NCBI GenBank assembly: GCA_029215795.1
Contig: JARDYH010000004.1
Location: 32,988,001 to 33,052,000, forward strand
Length of the DNA stretch: 64,000 nt
DNA from: Anniella stebbinsi
Lineage: Eukaryota; Chordata; Lepidosauria; Squamata; Anniellidae
Reading direction: 5' to 3'
The stretch's first letter is position 1. Each line of letters begins with the position of its first letter. The notes under the pieces are model-generated. The model was not told where the DNA came from, ran no database searches, and saw only the letters and a list, made by a program, of their open reading frames with translations. Position numbers and translations under genes: made by a program. Of the stretch, positions 55,431-64,000 are shown in pieces.

Positions 55431-56266
55431 GGGGAGGCGGGGGAGGGGGGGTGCAATTGACAGCCCAAGCCTCTGTGGAAAAACGTTTATAACTTTTAAT
55501 CTAAAAAATTCGTAGCCACCAAATGCCTGGACCTATCATTCTGAAATTTCTGACAGACAACTACCCCTAATCCATCTACAAAGTGAGCAACTTTCAAACT
55601 TCTAACTTTTAAAATAAAAAAGTTATAGGCATTTCTTTCCTCATTGTTTCAAAAATTAATTGCCACACAAGGCAAGCACCTATGTTTCTGAAATTTCACA
55701 CACATATCAAGCCACGTGTTACCTGTAATGTGCCCATGTTTCCTGTTTGTATCTTTAAAAATAAAAAAGTGGGAGGCATAACTGTATTTACCCCACTACT
55801 ACCCATTTTTCTAAAATTAATTGCCACACAAGGCAAGCATCTATGTTTCTGAAATTTGACTCACATAGGTCCCAAGGTACCACCTACAATGTGGCGTAGT
55901 TTCATGTGTGTAACTTTAAAAATGTCAAAGTTACAGGCATTCCTGGTTATTTATTAAAAAATTAATTGCCACAAAACGCATGCACCAAACTTTCTGAAAT
56001 TTCTCACAGATACCTATCCCTAACCAGTCTACAATGTGCCCAGGTTTCATCCTTCTATCATTAAAAATGAAAACGTTATAGGCGTTTTTGTAAAACAATA
56101 CTTTGCTATGGGAAAAAGCATTCAAAATGGCGTCCGATCCGGATCGGACATCCGATCCGCGGATCGGGTCCGATCCAATCATCCTCCGATCCGATCCGAT
56201 CCGACCCCCCAGGTCCGATTCCGATCTGCTATCCGATCCGATCCGGGGGGTCAGTGCACATCCCTA
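55431..56266. mobile_element. CGATCC-array element with four tandem units (copy F2)
   Basis: Four diverged units of about 145-170 bp start at about 55482, 55652, 55814 and 55959. Units two to four begin AAATTAATTGCCACA, followed by TTTCTGAAATTT about 25 bases on, a CTACAATGTG-like word and TTTAAAAAT..GTTATAGGC. Then 56131-56250 is built from TCCGATCCGATCC-type words, some palindromic (CGATCCGCGGATCG). The end TGCACATCCCTA at 56255-56266 matches the ends of 58940-59595. The left end is not found. A G-rich stretch lies at 55427-55452. Confidence 0.65.
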
Positions 56267-56500
56267 GTTTGAATTGAAAACTTTCCCTCCATTCAATTCC
56301 ATTGAGTTCTAATGAGACAGTGCCATCTACTGGTGGAGGATCCTGCTGTTTCCTGGCTATTACACTTTAAAAGTGGCTCTTTTTATCCCAGGATTTCTGG
56401 AGGATTCAGCGGGGTTGTTGACAAAGTTATGAAATTGACTCAAAACATCTGTGAGTGGCCAATCAGAAGTATGCAATAAATCACTTGTTTAGAGGAACCC
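56267..56500 (+). mobile_element. hAT-like family A, middle part (copy A4)
   Basis: GAATTGAAAACTTTCCCTCC, CATTCAATTCCATTGAG, CAGTGCCATCTACTGGTGG, GTGAGTGGCCAATCAGAAG and GCAATAAATCACTTGTTTA are family A phrases. It begins exactly where element F2 ends, so F2 inserted into or next to A4. Terminal repeats are missing. Confidence 0.6.
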
Positions 56501-57297
56501 TAACTGTATCTCAGCCATGGAAGAAGTTCTCCACAATACATTAGGGAGCGGGCAGGCTGCTTTGGGAGATGGTTCCGTAAGTATCCTGAAATATAATCCA
56601 CTTGAACCATATCTTTTTATCCATCCCTTCGTTCTCTAATATTTGCCCTAATCAGCTCTCCATGTAAGGAGATGTTTTTTTTAAAAAAGTTGATTTGATG
56701 TAAAGGTGAAGTTGATATGCTTGAATTATTGATGTGTGGTTGCTTAAGATCTCCCTAGGCAAGGAAGAGTATATCAAGGAGAATGGTATGTAGGAGATCA
56801 GTGCCAAAATGTCAGGGATCTATTAGCAATTTCATATTGCAGCCCGATTTAAAAAGACAGCTGGTATCTGTGTTTATGCTCATAGTTAGCTGCAAATGTG
56901 CTGACAACTTGAGGAGAAGAAGCTGAGGGCAGGAAAGCAGTGACTTAAAAGAGTGGCAGATGAAGTCACGTGGTCAGATGTTCATTCTGCTGGCTTGCTG
57001 TCAGTTGGCTGCTGTTTGGGATGGCACCTATTTCTGAACAATTCGTCTATTGGAATGCATAATAAAGAGAGAAATCCCTGTGAAATCTATTCTAAGCAAG
57101 GTCCTGCATTTTGGATATTTGGGTGGGGTGGGAGAGAGGAGGGTGAGGAAAGCTAATATTCCTCTAAAATTACCACTAGTATGTGAGGCATAGTTATCAT
57201 TCTCTCTCTCTCTTTTTGCTGTTTTGAGCAGCTGTGGCATCAATCCTATTCAGTTTCTTTGGTGTTAAGCAGGAAGATGATCTATGCAACGTATAAA
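56501..57297. other. No gene seen
   Basis: Unrecognised; (TC)n of about eight copies at 57199-57213. Confidence 0.4.
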
Positions 57298-57651
57298 AGC
57301 ATCTCTACACCAGTGGTATATGGCACATTCATGATTGGCCACTCATGGAGGTTTGTGGATTCATTACATGACACCATCAACTTCCAGGACATCTCTCGTG
57401 CCTTCCCCCAGAAATCTCACTAAAAGGAAAACCAGAGATAATCTGGTATCTAAAATAATTGCGGGATGAATTCTGCCACTAGATGCCACTGTTTCATTGA
57501 GCTTTATGAAACATTCATGAGAGGGGAAGGTTTCTATTACAAATCACATGGTTGTATCTGAAGGAGCCACAGTGAATACAAAAAGAACCGAGAAGAAAAA
57601 AAGAAAAACCTTGGTAAGACTGCGGGTTTTCCCCCTTAATGTAGAGATGCT
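57298..57651 (-). mobile_element. hAT-like family A, short reversed copy (A5)
   Basis: Ends AGCATCTCTACACCAGTG and TTAATGTAGAGATGCT are inverted partners over about 12 bases. Reversed family phrases are TCATGATTGGCCACTCATGG, ATGACACCATCAACTTCCAG and CACTAGATGCCACTG. At 354 bp it is an internally deleted derivative of the A3 type. Confidence 0.68.
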
Positions 57652-58939
57652 GTAAGTGACGGTTACCAGAAGAAACACATTCTTGATCCAATTGCAGACA
57701 GGGAAGATGCTCCAAAATGCTAACTCTGACTTTCAATCTTCCCTTGCATTAAGAATATTTATTATCTAGCCATCTCCAGGGTATATAAATGATTTTTGAT
57801 GCACCTTACAAACTAATGCATTTATTTTAGCATAAGCTTTCATGGACCACAGTCCACTTCAATAGATGCGGGAAGTGTTACTCTGAGTTACCGTCTAATA
57901 TTTGTTGTATGAAGCAGATTATTTTTTGTATTATCAAATATTGTATTTTGCTGTAATATCTGCAATAGTCTGTATGATCCTAATATCAGACATTGTATGT
58001 TTATATTTTCAATATATGTTTATTGCATGTACTACAAGATTGTCAATACATATTTATGAGTTTGGTTGCGTGGTTTGACTACAATAACTGGAAATTTATT
58101 TTCTACCAGGTTTGCTGGGTATCAGCATAGTGACCACTCTTAGTTCGCACTGAACAATTTTTTATAGAAAATTAATTATTTTGTATTAGTAGGTCCTTTT
58201 TCTTTACCAGTTTGCTTGTGAGGTCTCCTCTTCTCCTTTTTTCCCTGTGGTAGTAATGAATAAGCAGCGAGTCAAAGGGACGTGAAAGGTAGAAAGTAAG
58301 GACAGTGACAACCATGTTATGTGCAGGGGGCATTCACAAAACTGTTGTTGGTGATGACACTGACATCCTAGCAATTGGTAAGTTAATTAACATGAGTAAC
58401 ATGGTTGAAAACAAGCACTTCATCCCAATTCAAGTGATGTTTTAGGAAACCGAATCTTTTTGATTCTGTTCATGAAGGGCATCCAATGCTGGGATTCTAT
58501 TCACAGCCTAATTCCTTGCCTGTCTGCACAGGAGATGCATTATACTGGGAACTATAGACCATGCACAAGAGGTAGAGCAGCCCACAAAAAAGACTAAGTG
58601 ATGGAACATGAAAAACCACATGATATATGGGTCATTCTTTGTCTAAACATTGCTTCTTTAACTTCTAGTTTTGAACTAAAGTATTATGTGACTATTGTCA
58701 GGTAGGCCTGCTAACTGATTAAAAAGGGTTGTAATGGAATTGTCCCAAGGGAAGGTGGTTGTTGGTAAGTTTACTAGCCGTCTGCAAAGCCGACCAACAA
58801 CACAAACCATAGATCTGTTCTTTACTAGAACTTTCACAGAATGACACAAGACCCAGAACCTTAGCTAGCCACAAAGGAAATGGAACAGCAACACCTAGTA
58901 GATGGAGGTGTTGCTTCATAATTATTACATTATGTTTAC
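57652..58939. other. No gene seen
   Basis: AT-rich, unrecognised; no coding frame with a domain. Confidence 0.4.
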
Positions 58940-59595
58940 TAGGGATGTGTATCATATTGTTAAAATGTATATAACGATACGATAAGGTCATTATCGTGCA
59001 TGTGTTTAACGACGACGATACGATAGAAAAACCTACGATAATCATCGGAGACGATAATTTTCGGGCGATTTCGTTTTATCGGAGTGCCATATAAATATAC
59101 CTATAACTTCTGTATTTTAAAAGTTAGAGGCTTGAAACATGGTCACAGTGCTTATGGGATATGCCTAAGTATGTGTATGAAATTTGAGATCTATCCCTCC
59201 AACCCTTGATTTTATATGAATTTTTTAAAGATCATTTCAGTTCTGACAGATCAGAATGACAGCTCGCCACGTCCGTTCATTCAGACCTGTCAGAACGGAA
59301 ACGATCTTTAAAAAATTCATATAAAATCAAGGGTTGGAGGGATCGATCTCAAATTCCATACACATACTTAGGCATACCCTACAAGCACTGTGACGAAGTT
59401 TCAAGCCTCTAACTTTTAAAATACAGTAGTTATAGGCATTTTTTCTTTAAAAATAGGGCTGCAAAAATATCATTTTTTTCATAATTATCGTGAAGACGAT
59501 ACGGTTTACCTACGATATGAACGAAGACAATAATTATTTTGGTCCGAAATGACGATAACGATAAACGATGATATTTTTGGGCATGCACACCCCTA
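58940..59595. mobile_element. Foldback element with CGATA arrays (copy F1)
   Basis: Left end TAGGGATGTG, right end GCACACCCCTA. ATGTTTAC (58932-58939) and ATATTTAC (59596-59603) give a 7-of-8 target duplication, so the superfamily is probably hAT. The two arms are imperfect inverted copies of about 300 bases; 59193-59232 and 59304-59343 are exact over 40 bases. Each outer arm holds irregular ACGATA-type words. The inner arms carry GAAATTTGAGATC, ATGGTCACAG and ACTTTTAAAATACAG, related to the units in F2. No coding potential. Confidence 0.85.
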
Positions 59596-60500
59596 ATATT
59601 TACTTGGAAGTAAATCCCATTGCTTCTATCAGAGTTTCTTCCCAGATAAGGGTGCATAGGATTACAGCCAAAGTGGATTAGACTGCAGAATCTCATGGAA
59701 TTCCTACTCAATTGGAACACTTCGGCTGTCTACAGGTTTTACTATATAATGGTTGTACATATTATATAAAATGTAAGGAATGATGATAGAAGAAGAAAAA
59801 GAAGAAGAGTCATGCCATGCCCCTGTGAAGCTGTATCCAATTTTTTTAAAAAGTCCTGGCTTGTTTTTATCCAGGTGCCACGTTCTTCCTTGTTTTTGCT
59901 TTACTCTCAACTGCACACACAAGGGAATTTAGTGAGCAAGACAATTATTCTTTTGCTGGTTTCTATTTCTACAGAAGCTGGTTTTGTGCCCGCTGCCTCT
60001 TTTCTCAGCCTGCTCTGCCTTTTCTGGCAATCACTTCTGAGTTCCTTCAAAAGAGAATCACCATCTCATTTTCTGAGTTTTGTTTTCTAGAGCCAATTCG
60101 CACAACCAAATTTGGATCCTATTTTCAAATCATGCTGACTTGAAGAAGAAGAAGACCTGCCTTGAATTGGAATGCATGCCTGCACGCTGAAGTGGTGATC
60201 CCAGTTTTCAACTTGGAAGCCATATACTCAGCTTTCCTGTGCCACAGCAAATGTTCATTTGGAAATGTTCGCAGTGGTACACTACACTGAAATCTGGATA
60301 TACGATACTCAGACGATTGCTTCAATGCACCCACATTTAAGCCAACTGACAGATAAAAAATAAAAAAAACACAGCCAGCATATACTGAAATTATAACTGA
60401 GTTGGCTGGAACCAATACCTGTTTTTCATGAACGTTTTTCAGCCATGCAGAAAAATGCCTATTTTATTAAAGAAACCTTTGTTTGTATTTTCTTTGTGAA
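59596..60500. other. No gene; MITE fragment
   Basis: 59604-59672, TTGGAAGTAAATCCCATTGC and GATAAGGGTGCATAGGATTA, is the CATTGAATT-type MITE in degenerate form, lying next to F1. The remainder is unrecognised. Confidence 0.45.
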
Positions 60501-61640
60501 AATTGTTGTGTGAAGGAACAGGTCTTACATTTTTGTATATAGTTTTTGTGTTTTAAAATATTATGGGGTTAAATCTGGTCAGTACCAGCCAAAAAGTTTA
60601 GTTAAAGGTTAATGGAATCAGGATGTTGGTTCAGATAAGCCAAAGGTTTGCAAAAGTCTCAGGGAGTCAGAATGTCTGCAGAAGGAGAAGATAAAGAAGT
60701 GGGCAGAGGTTCAACAGACGGTCAGAGAGAGTACAAGGTTTGCAAAAGGTTTTACTGGGACATTGGAGTCAGAATATCTACAAATAATGAGGATTTGCAA
60801 GAGGTTCAACTGGAGGTCAGAGAAAAGACTCGGGGATAGGAATATAGGGTAACTGTGAACAAGAAACTACCTTCATGATTGGTTGGAGAGGGGAGGGAAC
60901 AGACTATTTTAAGATATAAAAGCCTGAGGCCATTCAGAGAAAGAGAGAGAGAGGTGAAGGAGGATTATGATCAGAAGAGAAAATAAGAGAGAAAGAAGGA
61001 AGTCCAGAGTCCTAAGGCAAGGAAATTGCTGCTGGAACTGGATAAATCGTTTAGAGAATGCTGGAACCATGAAAGTAAGGGTCCCTCTACAAGAGCGATT
61101 TAAAGCTCTTTCAAGGCGCATTCCAAATTTTACCTCTACAAGAGCGGAGCACAAATTGGGGGTTGAGCCGTTTTTTATCTCCAATTATTCACATTTTCGA
61201 ATGCGCGTTAAATAGCGAGTTTTAATTTGCCGGGAGAGTTAAAGTGCCTTATGGTCATGTAAACATGTGATTCTCTGCATGTAAACAACTTTAAAGCACA
61301 TTTCATACAGCCCGTAATGCACTTCACCGCCTTTCGTGAATAGGTATTAGGAGTAAATGCGCTTCTCCTTTTATGCGCATAATCGGGCAATTGGGCGTCA
61401 AACCGAAATCTTGTAGAGGGGGCTTAAGATATTTCTGGGAAGGGACTTTGATAAAATAGGGACATAGTCTAGGTTAGCTGGATGCATTTATTTCTGATCA
61501 ATGTATTGCCCTATAGCTTTTACAGGTTTTTGTGTGTTGTAGGAGTATACATTCAGGGATAAAACTTTTTTCTATTTGTATTTTTTCCAGTAAACTAAAT
61601 TTGCTGTTTGGAACTTTATGGTCTGTTTTCTTGTTGGGTT
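60501..61640 (+). mobile_element. LTR-like sequence split by a family B MITE
   Basis: GATATAAAAGCC at 60913-60924 looks like a core promoter TATA box in a purine-rich setting, and an AGTAAA word lies near 61590, after removal of the B3 insert. The region 60610-60840 repeats words such as GGTTTGCAAAAG and GAGTCAGAATRTCT two or three times, which is common in LTR U3 regions. Borders and target duplication are not resolved. Confidence 0.3.
61081..61427 (+). mobile_element. CpG-rich MITE, family B, CpG-decayed (copy B3)
   Basis: GTCCCTCTACAAGAGCGATT to CTTGTAGAGGGGGC. It follows B1 in order but has lost many CpGs (ACAAATTGGGGG in place of the GCAAATCGGGCG type). It is inserted in the LTR-like region. 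Confidence 0.72.
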
Positions 61641-62311
61641 GCCCAATAGCCACCCCCCATCTAAAAGTAGATACTTGAGACCCAAGAAATTTAAAGACTG
61701 GTTTGGTTGAAGCAAACAGAGAAAAAAAGATTACCACCTGGTGGTAATCCAAAATGCTATAGGATGGAAAGGGAAAAACGGGGCAGGGCACACTATTTTG
61801 CCTAAATTCCCTTCCATTCATGGAAAAGGGTGTCACTGGTTCATGACTGGTTGCTTATTTGTTAGAGGGTTGGCTGGGGAATGGTGGAAGTTGTAGCACT
61901 TTTTTCTGACTAAATATGCATAGCATTGCACACTAAATTGATTTTACTTGTCTTCTCTCCCAGTTTGCCCTTGCTTGCCATTAGCCATGTCATCATAGAA
62001 TGCTTTAATTCAAAACTGGAACTTCAGGAAGTAGTCAAATCCAATCAGCTATATATGGTCATGTTATCATATTGTTCACTGTTTGATCCCTGATTGGATA
62101 GGATAAACCATGTAGCTACTCCAGGGGGGAGGAAGATGAAGCAGTGGGGTGGGGTGAAGTAGTAGCAAAAAGCAGCAGCCGGGAAACAATGGTGCTGAAC
62201 AGGACTTAAATGGGGTGGGGGAGAATATAAATATTTGCATTCTTAGTATTTGGGATAAATGTACACCTCAATGAAATAGGTTTTAATCTGGACATTGACA
62301 AAGATGATTCT
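61641..62311. other. No gene; MITE half
   Basis: 61875-61935 matches one arm of the hairpin at 6174-6284. Otherwise unrecognised; G-rich patches near 62125-62155. Confidence 0.4.
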
Positions 62312-64000
62312 GGGGACTTCCAGTGGGAAAATGGAAGCTTGAGGCTTTCCAGCGTTTAGCTGGGATGAGCAGTGTGGTTGTTGTGCCGTCTGGGTGGTCG
62401 CTGAATGGAATTTATGAACCCAGATGAAAGGGGTTTTGGCTGGAGCACACTGTAAGTAATCTAAGAAATTCCCAAAGTTTCAAACGCCGCTGGAGGAATA
62501 CTTCGACGGAAGGAGAAATGTGGGAGGAAGAGATCAGGCGTCCAACACTCACTAATCACACTGTCACCTTTCGGGTAAAGAGCTTACATTACCCGTTCCC
62601 CAAAATCGATTGGTTATATCACAACAAAAATCAACGGAAGCCAGGGAGATTTCAACGTAAAAAAATAATTAAAGAATAATCAACTCATCTTTCCAGGGTG
62701 AGTGGAAATAAACTTTTGAGTGAAGGTCATGGAAAGAATGCATTTTGTCCTGGATTGGTCTGTAGTTTTGAATTGGAAAAGAGAAGATTTTAAGTGGCTT
62801 GTGTTGAAGCTGTGAGTAGAGAATGGAAAATTCCTGTCTTGGCTGCGAGCCACAAATATGTTTGGAATTCAGATAAGAAAAAGTTCATTGGATGTATGGT
62901 GCCATCTGTTGATGAAATATATATGGTGGTGTGGCTTTGGCTATGTCTTGGGATAAACGTACTTAAAGACTTTTATGAATATACCCTAAGAAACTAAAAA
63001 TGGATTACAAATACTTATCATGGAATATAAATGGACTAAATTCCCCACAGAAGAGGAAATTTTTTTTTACCATCTAAGAAAATCAAAATTGGATATCGTT
63101 TGTTTGCAAGAAACTCATATTAGAAAAAAAGACATAAAATATTTACGTAACAAAGGTTTGGGAAAAAAATTTATTTCCGCAAACACAAAGAAAAAATCAG
63201 GGGTGGTCCTATATATAAAATCCCACTTAAAAATTGAATTGGTGATATCTGACGAACAAGGACATTTTGTAGTGGTAAAAATTATTGTAGATGGAGTGGA
63301 AATTATGGTTTTGGGGGTGTATGCTCCCAATGAACAAAAAGCAGAATTTTATGATCAATTGTTGCATAGGCTGGTGGAAATTTCAAGTGACAGTTGGTGT
63401 ATAATGGTGATTGGAATGGTGTGATATCACCACAAATGGATAAACATTCAGAGAAAAATATTAAAGATTTTAAATATTAAATATTAAAAAATTATTAAAA
63501 ATATTAAATATTCTGGTGGAAAATCTGGGATTGGTGGATGTATGGAGACATAGAAATGGAGGCTCTAAAGAATTTACTTATTATTCAAATAGACATAAAT
63601 CTTTTTTAAGAATAGATATGATTTTGATGTCCAGGACAGTACTTACAAAAGTAAAGTCTTTAGAGATTTTGCCAAGGCCTTTTTATGATCACAATTCAGT
63701 AATGATGGTTCTTAAAAGAAAAATAAGTTCGTTTAGATGGAGATTAAATGAATCTCTGTTACAAAATAAAGCTGTGGTAGAAGAAGGTCAGAAAAAAATT
63801 AAGGATTTTTTTGAGTTGAATTTGAATAAAGGGGTTAACCAAAGTACTGTCTGGGATACAAGTAAAGCTTTTATAAGAGGCTATTTCATTCAGAAGAATA
63901 GTCAACTAAAAAAGGAAAGACAGGCAAAAATGAAAGCAATTACAGATGAGATTATAAAGAAGGAAGAGGAATTAAAGAGCGCATCAAGAAAGGCGGAGAT
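62312..64000 (+). mobile_element. Second L1, damaged, without visible ORF1, running off the window
   Basis: A leader of about 690 bp starting GGGGACTTCCAGTGGG leads directly to ORF2 at 63000. Between them there is no frame with a coiled coil or NLRI-type RRM, so ORF1 is absent. The leader differs from that of the L1 at 13875, so this is another L1 subfamily. The 3' end is beyond the window. Confidence 0.7.
63000..64000 (+). pseudogene. L1 ORF2, 5' part (endonuclease domain), several frameshifts
   Basis: The ATG at 63000 (context AAAAATGG) opens MDYKYLSWNINGLNSPQK, then the frame breaks at a T9 run (63060-63069). The next frame holds KSKLDIVCLQETHIRKKD and VYAPNEQKAEFYDQLL. A shift near 63410 splits the GDWN motif, which can be read in the neighbouring frame with GVISPQMDK. 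An AT-rich insertion-like stretch with repeated AAATATTAAA (63462-63512) follows. From about 63513 a frame is open to the window end with LVDVWRHRN, FLRIDMILMSRTVL and DHNSVMMV, the end of the endonuclease domain. The L1 family assignment is firm; the copy is inactive. Confidence 0.88.

Noticed and set aside
62794..62997. 67-codon frame before the second L1 ORF2, as a relic ORF1
   Set aside because: No coiled coil, RRM or C-terminal domain residues; ordinary leader sequence.

Overview
The window reads as vertebrate, most likely squamate reptile (lizard or snake), non-coding DNA. I found no host protein-coding exon, rRNA or functional tRNA gene. The squamate guess rests on the repeat mix: a recently active L1 with two ORFs, L2-like and CR1/L3-like LINE tails, a tRNA-derived SINE whose 3' part resembles a CR1 tail, and many hAT-type non-autonomous elements and foldback MITEs. 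No database search was possible, so family names are assignments by motif and structure, not by alignment.

Layout. 0-13.6 kb: mostly unrecognised sequence with an end of hAT family A (about 160-450), a CpG-rich MITE (family B, 2302-2652), a possible reverse LTR (4678-5130), paired hairpins (6081-6284), a tandem duplication (9.1-9.6 kb) and a 730-bp inverted-repeat unit (10.74-11.47 kb). 13.6-20.3 kb: a three-level nest. A family A element is interrupted by a second DNA-transposon-like element (13741-20005, flanked by ACTTTCC), which is itself interrupted by a 5.7-kb full-length L1 (13875-19588) with a perfect 17-bp target-site duplication. 20.8-21.2 kb: CR1 tail plus SINE. 23.4-27 kb: a cluster of four TAGGGTGACC elements (family T), one nested in another family A copy. 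27.94-28.32 kb: a nearly perfect 164-nt-arm foldback. 28.7-32.5 kb: L2, CR1 and family B remnants. 35.1-36.7 kb: LTR-like sequence. 37.1-38.15 and 42.6-43.8 kb: two L2-type reverse transcriptase remnants, the second with 313 open codons. 38.5-39.35 kb: the most complete family A copy. 47-55.2 kb: L2 and CR1 tails, SINE and MITEs. 55.4-59.6 kb: two related elements carrying CGAT-type arrays and TGCACATCCCTA-type ends. 60.5-61.6 kb: LTR-like sequence split by family B. 62.3 kb to the end: a second, damaged L1 that goes from a 5' leader straight into ORF2 with no ORF1 visible.

The sequence works as a palimpsest. L1 ORF1p (RNA-binding trimer) and ORF2p (endonuclease and reverse transcriptase) would act together on their own transcript; the MITEs, foldbacks and SINEs have no coding capacity and would have depended on enzymes made elsewhere. 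I found no convincing new biological system. The best leads are the G-tract/C-tract spacer between the L1 ORFs, family T, whose 320-bp form looks like an inverted dimer of a smaller element with relic ends at its centre, and the CGAT-array foldback family.
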